Assembly: GCA_947502505.1 (NCBI GenBank)
Contig: CANNAE010000002.1
Coordinates: forward strand, 372,001 to 436,000
DNA length: 64,000 nucleotides
From: an uncultured Planococcus sp.
Lineage (GTDB): Bacteria; Bacillota; Bacilli; Bacillales_A; Planococcaceae
Direction of reading: 5' to 3'
The notes under the pieces are model-generated. The model was not told where the DNA came from. It searched no databases and saw only the letters and a program-made list of their open reading frames with translations. Both the position numbers and the translations under genes were made by a program. Shown one piece after another: positions 7,792 to 15,692 of the stretch. How positions within the stretch are numbered: the stretch's first letter is position 1; each line of letters starts with the position of its first letter.

Positions 7792-7810
7792 TGTAATCAA
7801 TGCAGTTACA
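7792..7810 (+). promoter_or_regulatory. Rrf2-type operator 2 (before the QorB-like gene)
   Basis: A second TGTAA-N9-TTACA palindrome, with both half sites identical to operator 1 and placed exactly 100 bp from it. It covers the expected transcription start of the oxidoreductase, an arrangement typical of repression. Confidence 0.72.
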
Positions 7811-7843
7811 ACAAATGAACAAAATGAACAGGAGGAATTATTG

Positions 7844-8701
7844 ATGAAAATTTTGGTGACAGGAGCTACAGGAAAACTGGGCTCAAAAGTAGTGGCATCT
7901 TTATTGAAACAAGTACCTGCTAGCGATCTTGCTGTAAGTGTCCGCAATCCCGAAAAGGCTGAAGACCTGCGCGCTCAAGGCGTAGACGTTCGCCACGGTG
8001 ATTTCGATGACCCGGAAACATTGGATCAAGCTTTTCAAGGAATTGACCGCTTATTGATCATTTCAACCGATGGCGATACCGAAACGAGAATCCGTCAGCA
8101 CGAGAATGCGGTTCATGCTGCTGAGCGCGCAGGAGTTAAATTTATCGCCTATACGAGTCTCGCCAATGCGACAGAAAGCCAAAACCTGATGGCTCCGCCG
8201 CACGTAGCGACAGAAGCCACCATCATCAAAACGGGCATCCCTTATACATTCCTTCGCAATAATTGGTATTTGGAAAACGAACTCGGTAGCTTCCAAGCTG
8301 TTGAAGCAGGTGCGCCGTGGGTTACTTCGGCGGGAGAAGGAAAAGTCGGCTGGGCTTTGCAGCAGGATTATGCTGACGCAGCTGTCGCCGTATTGACTGG
8401 CAAGGGACATGAAAACAAAACTTACGAACTTTCAGGCCCCTTGTTAACACAGGAACAATTGGCTTCAGCACTGGGTGACGTACTGGATAAACCAGTTTCC
8501 GTGCAGCAAGTAAACGATGAAGAATACGCAGAAGTCATGAAAGGTGCCGGTGTGCCGGACTTCGCCATTCCGATTGTCGTCGGCATTCAGGAAAGCATCC
8601 GCAACGGTTCGCTTGAAGTCGAAAACAGCGATTTTGAACAAGTGCTCGGCCGCCCACTGACACCGATCAACGATGGTCTCGCACAACTGGTTTCGAAATA
8701 A
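7844..8701 (+). CDS. NmrA-like NAD(P)H-dependent quinone oxidoreductase (QorB/YtfG type)
   Basis: A 285-residue atypical short-chain reductase. The Rossmann motif TGATGKLGS is at residues 6-14. RNPEKAEDL follows, then YTSLANA, where canonical SDRs would have the active-site Ser-Tyr pair, and LRNNWYLEN. These features match E. coli QorB (YtfG), which reduces quinones. ATG 7844 is preceded by CAGGAGGAATTATT; the TTG at 7841 is an unlikely alternative. Control by the adjacent Rrf2 protein suggests a role in quinone or electrophile detoxification. Enzyme specificity is inferred. Confidence 0.85.
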   Translation: MKILVTGATGKLGSKVVASLLKQVPASDLAVSVRNPEKAEDLRAQGVDVRHGDFDDPETLDQAFQGIDRLLIISTDGDTETRIRQHENAVHAAERAGVKFIAYTSLANATESQNLMAPPHVATEATIIKTGIPYTFLRNNWYLENELGSFQAVEAGAPWVTSAGEGKVGWALQQDYADAAVAVLTGKGHENKTYELSGPLLTQEQLASALGDVLDKPVSVQQVNDEEYAEVMKGAGVPDFAIPIVVGIQESIRNGSLEVENSDFEQVLGRPLTPINDGLAQLVSK

Positions 8702-8714
8702 AAAATAATACAAA

Positions 8715-8747
8715 AAATGGAGCTGATCTTGTCGATCGGCTCCGTTT
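8715..8747 (+). terminator. Terminator of the QorB-like gene
   Basis: GGAGCTGATC and GATCGGCTCC (one G-T pair) form a stem around TTGTC, followed by GTTTTTTT. It lies between convergent genes. Confidence 0.85.
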
Positions 8748-8752
8748 TTTTC

Positions 8753-10387
8753 TTATTGCTCAACCGCCAATTCCGCTTCCAACTGTTTCTTCAAGTCGAT
8801 CAATGCCATTCTGTTTGCTGAGAAATCTTGAGGGTATCGTTCTAGAACAGTATCAATTAATAGGATTTTTTCCTTTTGGTTGTCTGTGACTTGGTTATAC
8901 GCGTATTCACTAGTGAGAATTGTAAGGTAAGCTCTTAAAGGAGCACCGTTTTCAATATCCGCCTGCAAGGCTTCTATTTCAGCTAATACGCCCTCACTCC
9001 ATACATTTCCTTCTTCAGGCAACACTTCTACTGCTTTGAGGGCTGCTTGCTGAGCTTGCTGCACATCGGTAAACAATAGATCGATAGCTAAATAGCTATA
9101 GGCGGCAGATAAATTTTCAGAGCGCTCACCTTCTGACAATGCGAGCTCTTTTTGCCTGTAGATGAGTGCCGTTTTATAGTCTCCTAGCTCTAAGTAAAGA
9201 TTCGCAATTCGAGGATTCAACGATTCCATATTCGGAACGATTTCGGCTACTTCTAAATATGCGTTTAAACTCTCTGTTACATCTCCACCCAATTCTAAGA
9301 GAACAATTTCATCCCACAGCCTCGGCACACGTTCAAATTCAGTAAAAAATTCCTGCTCGTATTCTTTTACGGTGTTGCCTGTCACTTGCTCAAAACTTCT
9401 TGGGAATATGGAACCTTCCATATCCGCAAAAATCTCCCTAATTACGCTTTCACCTTCTTTACCCACCAGATATTCCATAAAAGCACGGCTTTGGAAATAC
9501 GGATCTTGAGGAAACGCTAAATGATTTTCCCATCCCCCGGGCTCCTCCAACTGTTCAAATGCTACGTATTCTGCCGTTTGCATAAGATCATAAGACAAAG
9601 GCTGCCCTTTTTCCGATAAATAAGTCGCTACACCTTCCGAAAACCAAATCGGGATTTCAATACTATACATCCCCCGCTCTTCCGCGATGCTGTAGAACAA
9701 ATGATGCGTATATTCATGGACGACCGATACCTCGTCGATTGGCAGAGGCAAGTGGATGGTTTGGTCGTGCTCTTTGTAAAATCCACTATACTCTTCTTGA
9801 ATCGTTTCCCGAATCGGCATATCGAGTTCCTCGCTGTAAAGAACAACGGAAACTGCAGCGTCGGTTTCGCCTCCCAATTCACGTTCCAAGAGCGGATGAT
9901 TGGTTTTCACTAGTTTTACTACTTGTTCCATTTCATCTACAGGCGCACTTCCTGGCGCAAAGTAGAACGTGATTCCCTCGATTTCTTTTGAATCAAGTGT
10001 CGCTAAATCAACAGAGCCATCATCTCCGGTGACTAGCTGCCGATAATAAGCCAGCTTTTCTCCAGGCGTCAGCTCCGTCGCTTCTGTCATTTCGTACTCC
10101 ACCTCATAAAGCAGGAAGTTGGCAGCACATAAGAACAGTGAAACAAGCCCGAACAAAAGAGACGACACAATGACAAATACTGCATCTATCCGCTTCCTGC
10201 CAATAGGCGTATCTACTTTTACAATCCAGACAATTGCCAGGACGATCCCCGCAATGACGAATACGCTCGCGGTAAGTAAAGCGATCAAACTTTGCCCTAC
10301 ATCCAAAAACAACAGCAATATCCCAAACCCCGCTGTCAGTAATAACAGACCAACAAAACTCAAAACAGTATTTATAAATATGCGCAT
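8753..10387 (-). CDS. Membrane-anchored gluzincin metallopeptidase (peptidase MA-like) with TPR-like tail
   Basis: A 544-residue protein. Three membrane helices lie at about residues 7-30, 33-56 and 68-93. The following ectodomain carries the zinc motif HEYTH at 224-228 and the third ligand glutamate at about 251 in WFSEGVATYLSE, the M1-like (gluzincin) arrangement. Residues about 375-500 contain helical repeats (YLEVAEIVPNM, LYLELGDYKTAL) resembling TPRs. Such proteins are probable cell-surface peptidases; the substrate is unknown. It is separate from the next upstream gene by about 18 bp, which may be co-transcribed. The gluzincin assignment rests on the intact motif and the spacing of 23 residues to the third ligand. 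Confidence 0.8.
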   Translation of the reverse strand: MRIFINTVLSFVGLLLLTAGFGILLLFLDVGQSLIALLTASVFVIAGIVLAIVWIVKVDTPIGRKRIDAVFVIVSSLLFGLVSLFLCAANFLLYEVEYEMTEATELTPGEKLAYYRQLVTGDDGSVDLATLDSKEIEGITFYFAPGSAPVDEMEQVVKLVKTNHPLLERELGGETDAAVSVVLYSEELDMPIRETIQEEYSGFYKEHDQTIHLPLPIDEVSVVHEYTHHLFYSIAEERGMYSIEIPIWFSEGVATYLSEKGQPLSYDLMQTAEYVAFEQLEEPGGWENHLAFPQDPYFQSRAFMEYLVGKEGESVIREIFADMEGSIFPRSFEQVTGNTVKEYEQEFFTEFERVPRLWDEIVLLELGGDVTESLNAYLEVAEIVPNMESLNPRIANLYLELGDYKTALIYRQKELALSEGERSENLSAAYSYLAIDLLFTDVQQAQQAALKAVEVLPEEGNVWSEGVLAEIEALQADIENGAPLRAYLTILTSEYAYNQVTDNQKEKILLIDTVLERYPQDFSANRMALIDLKKQLEAELAVEQ

Positions 10388-10405
10388 ACTCTACTCCTAA
10401 CCGAA

Positions 10406-10594
10406 TCAAGTATTTGAATTCGATTTCCTTTTCGGCTTCGGCAAGAAAATGGCACTGGTGCCCATCAACCCACCACCTACTATTGCCAGTGCTATCCCCA
10501 CAGCCACCGATAAAGTGGATAAGTATGTGGATAGATACATACCCGCCATCAACATGATCCAGCCTGTGGAAAACATAATCGCAGTTTTTGTCAT
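10406..10594 (-). CDS. Small two-helix membrane protein
   Basis: A 62-residue protein with two hydrophobic segments (about 4-24 and 28-49) and a basic tail (PKPKRKSNSNT). A GTG 21 bp upstream would lengthen it, but ATG 10594 has AAAGGGG 8 nt before it. It lies between an ASCH gene and the gluzincin gene on the same strand with gaps of about 20 bp, so the three may be one transcript. No function can be given. Confidence 0.6.
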   Translation of the reverse strand: MTKTAIMFSTGWIMLMAGMYLSTYLSTLSVAVGIALAIVGGGLMGTSAIFLPKPKRKSNSNT

Positions 10595-10615
10595 TTTCAA
10601 AACCCCTTTAACCAC

Positions 10616-10981
10616 TTATCCACCGTTTTCAAGATGAATCAGCTCAATTTCAATCGCCAAACTGCCCCATTCCTTTTCGCGTTCTGGCGAATACAAATTG
10701 TGGATAGATTTCACGTTTGTTTCAATGCAGTTATCCACAATCTCCATTTTTTCAGCAGGCAGATCTTCAAACATCTCCCGAAATGTCGGATATGTGTATA
10801 ACTTTTTGATGTTCACCCTTAGTTTCTCGTCTTCACTGGGAAGTTTCGTAAACTCTATCGTGTCTCCCTGCTTCAGCCTTCTTCTCTTCTCATCGTACAG
10901 CCTGACTTCCACCGTTTTCTTTCCCGATTGGATTTGCTGGAAAGGCTCTTCGTGGAGTTTCATTTTGTGTTTGATGTTCAT
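10616..10981 (-). CDS. ASCH-domain (PUA-like) RNA-binding protein
   Basis: A 121-residue protein. The pattern MKLHEEPFQQIQSGKKTVEVRLYDEKRRRLKQGD is split in the sequence by no gaps and matches the ASCH/EVE start: a substrate loop with SGKKTVEVRL, then GDTIEF and a later strand ending in AIEIELI. ASCH domains are beta-barrels that bind RNA or modified nucleosides (family knowledge), and some have amidohydrolase or nuclease activity. No specific partner is visible. TTG and ATG codons are adjacent at the start; ATG follows GGAGAGTTG. Confidence 0.78.
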   Translation of the reverse strand: MNIKHKMKLHEEPFQQIQSGKKTVEVRLYDEKRRRLKQGDTIEFTKLPSEDEKLRVNIKKLYTYPTFREMFEDLPAEKMEIVDNCIETNVKSIHNLYSPEREKEWGSLAIEIELIHLENGG

Positions 10982-11008
10982 CAACTCTCCAGACTCATTT
11001 TTTTCGGA

Positions 11009-12604
11009 CTAAACTTGTTGCTTCGGCAATACTATTCCAAGCAATTCAGTAACGGCTTGCTTGACGGCTTGTCGATCCACATGACCCATCAAAGCAACTT
11101 GAATCCAATTCCGCTTCAATAAATAATCGCTCTCGTAGCTGATCTCGATTCCTTTGGCTTTAAGTGCATCGCCCACCGCACGGCCGTCTATTTCGAGCGG
11201 CAAGGCGATTGTCAGGATGCCGGGCGAGTACCGGCCGTCTCCTAAAACCGCTAAGCCAGCATCCATCAGCCGATTGCGGATTTCCGTTGCCAGCAGCGAA
11301 TCGGGAAAGCGGTGATGGGTGATGGCTGCTTGGAGCGCGGCGACGCTATTCGAAGAATGGGTGAACGGCACCGTGCCGCTCCGTTCATATAGGCCTAAGT
11401 CCAAATATGCAGGCAAACTGTCATCTGGGGAAACGCTGTCTTGATGAAACACGATCGCTAGACCGGGATATGAGCCTAAGCCTTTTCCACTTACCGCGCT
11501 TGCCATATACACATTCGATAAATCGGTTGGGACGTTGCCTATACTGCTGCAAGCATCCAGGCACAGCCGAATTTCCTGTTGTTCACATAAGGACTTTAAT
11601 TCTTCTAATGGATACAGATAACCGGTCGATGTTTCGCAATGAACCGTCCATAGCCAGCGAATATCCGGATGCTGTTTCACTAGTTCTGTCAATTCATTTA
11701 CCACAAGCCGTTCATTCCACTGCTTTTGCAGATGCAAAAAGTCCAATTGCCAACGCTTCGCTTGATTCGCCAAGCGTTCACCGAATTCGCCATTCGACAG
11801 GACGAGCCCTTTTCCGCCAAGCCGGCTCAGCTGCGCTGCGATCAGTTCATTCGCTAAGGTGCCTGTTCCCACAGCCATCTGCACATGAGCCGCTCCCGTT
11901 AAACGCTTCAGCTCCGTCTGCAAAGAAGCGATTTCCTGACAAAAACTGTCCGAACGGTGGGAAACTGCCGGCATGGCCCAGGCTTCTTCGACTTTAGGAT
12001 GCATCGAGACCGGGCCGGGCAGAAGACGGACTGAAAACGACGGCTTCTCCACTTGGATCATTTGATCGAAAAGCTTCCCAGCCGAAGTGAAATAGTCTTT
12101 GGTCAAGAGCATCGGCTGGTACTGTGCATTTTCTGTGCCGATTAAAGGACCAAACGGCTTGAACCCTAAATGCTGATACAGCCGCGTCTGCCGCACCGTC
12201 CCTGAAATGAGCACGCAATTATAATTTTCCTGCAAACAGGAGGCTACGACTTGCTGTAGAAGACCGAAAAAAACTCGCTTGCCGCGATACTCTCGTCGTA
12301 CCGAGAGCAAGCGAACCTCACACGGCTTGGCATCATCCGGCAAATAATGGTCTACACTCCCAAGTTTCTGATCTAAGGAAAAGGGACGGATGCCACGAAG
12401 CGCCACCATCCCGATCAAGCGGCCGTCTTGTTTGGCAATCCAATAGGTATTCTCTTCGTGGAAACGATCGACCAGCCGTTGTTCTTGGCTTTGGCTATGC
12501 TGGGGAATTTCCTCCACAAAGGTTTCGTAATTCAACCGATGGATCTGTTCCATCTCTTCTTCGGAATCTGCGATTTTATAGTAGATGGAAGATGTTTTAT
12601 TCAT
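11009..12604 (-). CDS. Fusion of GNAT acetyltransferase and class V PLP aminotransferase
   Basis: A 531-residue two-domain protein. Residues 1-170 form a GNAT-like acyl-transferase domain (EVRLLSVRREYRGKRVFFGLL, the CoA-binding turn; then LYQHLGFKPFG). Residues about 190-525 form a fold-type I aminotransferase like alanine-glyoxylate or 2-aminoethylphosphonate aminotransferases: LLPGPVSMHPKV at the start, AVGTGTLANE, the PLP aspartate about 350 (CLDACSSIG), and the Schiff-base lysine about 374 in VSGKGLGSYPG. ATG 12604 has AAAGGAGTG upstream; a reading from 12703 lacks support. The two activities may act on the same amino compound, but that is inference. Both active sites look intact. Confidence 0.82.
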   Translation of the reverse strand: MNKTSSIYYKIADSEEEMEQIHRLNYETFVEEIPQHSQSQEQRLVDRFHEENTYWIAKQDGRLIGMVALRGIRPFSLDQKLGSVDHYLPDDAKPCEVRLLSVRREYRGKRVFFGLLQQVVASCLQENYNCVLISGTVRQTRLYQHLGFKPFGPLIGTENAQYQPMLLTKDYFTSAGKLFDQMIQVEKPSFSVRLLPGPVSMHPKVEEAWAMPAVSHRSDSFCQEIASLQTELKRLTGAAHVQMAVGTGTLANELIAAQLSRLGGKGLVLSNGEFGERLANQAKRWQLDFLHLQKQWNERLVVNELTELVKQHPDIRWLWTVHCETSTGYLYPLEELKSLCEQQEIRLCLDACSSIGNVPTDLSNVYMASAVSGKGLGSYPGLAIVFHQDSVSPDDSLPAYLDLGLYERSGTVPFTHSSNSVAALQAAITHHRFPDSLLATEIRNRLMDAGLAVLGDGRYSPGILTIALPLEIDGRAVGDALKAKGIEISYESDYLLKRNWIQVALMGHVDRQAVKQAVTELLGIVLPKQQV

Positions 12605-12765
12605 CAATGACACTCCTTTTATGGCAAAAATCATTTTGGGGAAGATCGAACTGAAGTACAGGCTGTAACTCTTCGCCCTATGGAAGAGAATCGATGAAAA
12701 CAAGCGCTAAGGTCCATAGCTTTTATATGCTATCAGCAATTCCCCTGCTCTATTCTTGCTTGTTT

Positions 12766-12905
12766 ATGGTTTCTTTCCGTTTTCTTGTGGTTTCTTCCCG
12801 TTTTCTTGCGGTTTCTCCCTGCTTTCTTGTGGATTCTTCTCGCTTTCTTGCGGTTTCTCCCTGTTTTCTTGCGGTTTCTTCTCGCTTTTTTGCAGTTTCT
12901 TCCCG
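12766..12905. repeat. 21-bp tandem repeat (minisatellite), about 6.5 copies
   Basis: From 12768 the sequence repeats with a 21-bp period, unit about GGTTTCTYCCYGTTTTCTTGC on the forward strand, in six full copies plus a partial one, with 1-4 differences between copies. Because 21 is divisible by 3, the reverse strand is open and would encode heptads such as REETARK-QGETARK in a short TTG-started reading (12750-12947) with no clear ribosome site. I treat it as a repeat rather than a gene. Confidence 0.85.
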
Positions 12906-12947
12906 CTGAAATTGTTTTTCGACGGACTTTATCACATTAAGCTTCAA

Positions 12948-13311
12948 TACGTGCCTACTTTAACGGAGCTGTTCATTTACCACTCCCCTTACTATATCCA
13001 ATTATTGTATATACATCCATCCAATTCACAGAATATTGCAGTATGCTATCAAGATATATTTTCAGGCAGCCAGTTAGGAATAGAGTATTTAATTAAAAAA
13101 AGTGTATTCGATAAATTCGAATACACTTTTATAAATGGCATCCCATCTTCACTTTATTGACTTTACACTTATCCTAACCCTTTAAAGCTCTTAGTTTATC
13201 CCATGCAATCGTGTTGCCGCGAAGAGGGCTCTAGACATAGACTGTTACGCTGCGAAGCAATAAGATGATGAAAAGTTGGGCATATGCAAAGTAGTAGGTA
13301 CGCGAATATAT
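12948..13311. other. Intergenic region with a strong bidirectional hairpin
   Basis: About 360 bp without a supportable gene. At 13098-13130 AAAAGTGTATTCGA pairs with TCGAATACACTTTT around a short loop. The A- and T-rich flanks would allow termination in both directions. The rest has no motif that I recognise. Confidence 0.6.
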
Positions 13312-13659
13312 TCAAAGTATAGACATAGCCGGCACCAATTCCTCGCTTTCAACGACCACGGCCATCATCCCTTCAGCTGATCTTGTCTCATGCCATTCAT
13401 CCTTATTCCAGAATACCGCGTCACCAGCCCCAACTTTGAAATAATCTTCTTGTTCGCCCCTCACAAGTCCCTCTCCGCTTACTATTAAAAGAAGTTGTGG
13501 ACTCACTGCTTGGTGATAGCCGACTACTCCATCCTTTTCTAAATGCATACAGCTAATATGGGCAACTTGAGTTGTTTGAATAATTCGAGACATAATGAAA
13601 TCTGAATTGAATCTAGTGATTTTTTTGCCACAATTTTTATTGAATTTGAAGAGCTCCAT
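13312..13659 (-). CDS. Small cupin-fold protein
   Basis: A 115-residue single-domain protein with the cupin pattern: GYHQAVSPQLLLIVSGEGLVRGEQEDYFKVGAGDAVFWNKDEWHETRS in which the first motif is poor in histidines and the second keeps the final His (EWHE). Cupins of this size bind small molecules or act as sensors. The metal site is incomplete (only two His visible), so enzymatic activity is doubtful. ATG 13659 follows a GGAGGA site; upstream starts are less likely. No obvious operon partner. Confidence 0.72.
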   Translation of the reverse strand: MELFKFNKNCGKKITRFNSDFIMSRIIQTTQVAHISCMHLEKDGVVGYHQAVSPQLLLIVSGEGLVRGEQEDYFKVGAGDAVFWNKDEWHETRSAEGMMAVVVESEELVPAMSIL

Positions 13660-13779
13660 TTCATTCCTCCATAGATACATAAAGTGTTCGAGTTTAGTAA
13701 GAATTAAACTAGCCAACTAGTTTAAGGCCACGCCCCTAACATAGTACTTGTATGAAACACCTTTACCTGCACTCTATTG

Positions 13780-14313
13780 CTATCTATCAGCCAACAAAGA
13801 AAACATGCATGCACCATGAGAACGGCCGTCTTGATAAAGATAGCCTCTCAGTACGCCTTCCTGTTCAAAACCTAATTTCTGCAGCAAAGCGATGGATGCG
13901 CCGTTCTCGGGAAATGTAACGGCGCCCATGCGGAATAAGTCGAGCTGGCCGAAACAATAGCCTAAGACTTCTTTGACGGCTTCTGAAACATAGCCTTTGT
14001 TCCAGTAGTCTGGATGCAGCTCAAAGCCGATTTCCGCTTTCTTGCCTTTGAGATTCAAATTGTTCAAGCCGACCGTTCCGATAAAAGCGCCCGTTTCTTT
14101 GATGACGATGCCCCAGCGGATTCCCCTGCCGCTTTCAAAGGTCTGCCTGAACGACTCGATGATATTTTCAGCCTGGCCGATTTCCGTTAAGCTGCTCATG
14201 CCATAATATTTCGTGACCTCGTGCTTCGACATGATCTCAAAAAAGCTTGCGGCGTGATGTTTTTCAATATGTACAAGTGCGAGCCTCTCTGTCGCTAATT
14301 CCTGAAAACCCAT
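13780..14313 (-). CDS. GNAT family N-acetyltransferase (RimJ/RimL type)
   Basis: A 177-residue RimJ/RimL-type GNAT. It begins with TERLALVHIEKHHA. FIGTVGLNNLN and EIGFELHPDYWNKGYVSEAVKEV give the acetyl-CoA site, and ENGASIALLQKLGFEQEGVLRGY closes the fold. The ATG has a GGGGGGAC site. A phosphotransferase-like gene ends 18 bp upstream on the same strand, so the two may be co-transcribed. Substrate unknown. Confidence 0.82.
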   Translation of the reverse strand: MGFQELATERLALVHIEKHHAASFFEIMSKHEVTKYYGMSSLTEIGQAENIIESFRQTFESGRGIRWGIVIKETGAFIGTVGLNNLNLKGKKAEIGFELHPDYWNKGYVSEAVKEVLGYCFGQLDLFRMGAVTFPENGASIALLQKLGFEQEGVLRGYLYQDGRSHGACMFSLLADR

Positions 14314-14331
14314 GAAAGTCCCCCCTTTTGT

Positions 14332-15429
14332 CTAACGTGCGGCTCCATTCTCCAATGCTTTTGCCAGACTCCCGCTGATCGAAGCAGCTAAGGCTTTCAA
14401 TTCATCGGCTAAGCTTGCGAGCCTCTCTTCAATCTGCCTTTTGTCGCCGTAGCGGATGCGTGCTTCTTCCGGTAGTTTTCCGGACAATAAATGAAAATGG
14501 CTATAGGCAGTTTCTAGCAATTGCAGCAATTGCTCGCCCCTGACTTCCGCCTGAATACGGCTATCGCCACTACTGTATCCGTCCAGAAATCCTTTGGCCA
14601 TATACTTTAAATTGTCCCCACATTCAGCGAAGCGGTGCTTTCCATATCGTTCGGTATCCGACAGCGCAATGAAAAACGTTTCATAGAGATTCATGAAGTT
14701 CCCGGCCATCCCCCGCGGATAATAAATATTAGGGAACGGATCGATCAGACAAACTTGTGTGCCGTTCATCAAGATATTTTCAGGTGATGCATCTTGATTG
14801 CTCAGGAGCGGTTTAGTGAATGCTTGCGCCCTGAGCTCTGTTGCTTGTTTCAATGCCTCATTTACCGCATCATCGTGAAATTCAGGGCGCATCTCGCTCA
14901 GTTCTCGATAATCCGATAGATGCTCTTCACTTTCTTCTTTCAAGAAACGATTTACATCTCCCGTGATGCTGCCTCTCAGTCCCTCTTTCTCTGTCCAATG
15001 CAGGTACCCGAAGCCATTCAAGCCGTGTGGAATTTCCTCTGTTTTTCGGTAGATTTCCCCGAGCGCTCGTCCTGTCTCAATAGCTTGTGCTCGCGTCATA
15101 TGGTGCAGATCGATATGCTTTCCAGCGAATGCCTCGAGCGTATAGCTTAATTGTTCAGAAACGTGATATCGGAAAGACTCCGGCGCTGCGCCTTTCACTG
15201 CTTGATTGACCGAGTAGTAGTAAAGCTCTGTCGAGGCGTATTCGGCGGTCAATTCTTCTTCGCTAAATTCTGCCGGCTTGCCGTACACAAGGTCCTTCGG
15301 AATCCGCAAGACTAGTTCACGGCCATCTTTTTCGACTTTCCACGCATGATGCCAAGCCCCTTCCCCTAAAAACTTCGGCGACTCCACTTCTGCGTGAAGA
15401 ATGGCTGCTTGTAATTTCGCTTGATTCAT
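14332..15429 (-). CDS. Aminoglycoside phosphotransferase-like kinase (APH/ChoK fold)
   Basis: A 365-residue protein of the kinase-like phosphotransferase superfamily. The N-lobe shows GEGAWHHAWKVEKDGRELVLRIPK (glycine-rich loop and Lys strand). The catalytic loop is LLSNQDASPENILM (Brenner-type motif with Asp and Asn) and the metal-binding segment is VCLIDPFPN. The C-terminal 100 residues are helical. The substrate (amino sugar, choline-like or other hydroxyl compound) is unknown, and a resistance role should not be assumed. The start context is weak, but no better in-frame start is visible. Confidence 0.72.
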   Translation of the reverse strand: MNQAKLQAAILHAEVESPKFLGEGAWHHAWKVEKDGRELVLRIPKDLVYGKPAEFSEEELTAEYASTELYYYSVNQAVKGAAPESFRYHVSEQLSYTLEAFAGKHIDLHHMTRAQAIETGRALGEIYRKTEEIPHGLNGFGYLHWTEKEGLRGSITGDVNRFLKEESEEHLSDYRELSEMRPEFHDDAVNEALKQATELRAQAFTKPLLSNQDASPENILMNGTQVCLIDPFPNIYYPRGMAGNFMNLYETFFIALSDTERYGKHRFAECGDNLKYMAKGFLDGYSSGDSRIQAEVRGEQLLQLLETAYSHFHLLSGKLPEEARIRYGDKRQIEERLASLADELKALAASISGSLAKALENGAAR

Positions 15430-15547
15430 CTAATGACCTGCTTTCCGTTTCAAAGATTTCCCGTACTAAGTTTTTCGGTACATACGCTTTCTTTCTACTA
15501 TATCCAATATTTTCTTTCACCGCCATTTGTTTTCCAATTATTTAGAG

Positions 15548-15597
15548 TATAATGAATTTAATCCATCCTGAAGACAAATTCCCCAAGCTTTGTCTTC
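15548..15597 (+). promoter_or_regulatory. -10 element and leader hairpin before the MFS gene
   Basis: TATAAT at 15548-15553 has no good -35. Within the predicted leader GAAGACAAA (15570-15578) pairs perfectly with TTTGTCTTC (15589-15597). No T run follows the hairpin, so it is not a simple terminator. About 95 nt separate it from the start codon. Confidence 0.45.
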
Positions 15598-15692
15598 CTT
15601 ACGAAAGGAACATTCGACGTGACGATTAGTCCAATCTAAGTGATCCCCTGCATTAGAAGTCATTTACGAAATTGACTCTTGGGGGATTCAAC

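Noticed and set aside
12766-12905. CRISPR-like array
   Set aside because: Units are contiguous 21-mers with no spacers, and no cas genes are near.
12750-12947. Reverse-strand ORF over the 21-bp repeat as a coiled-coil protein gene
   Set aside because: TTG start without a convincing ribosome site; the open frame follows from the repeat period being a multiple of three.
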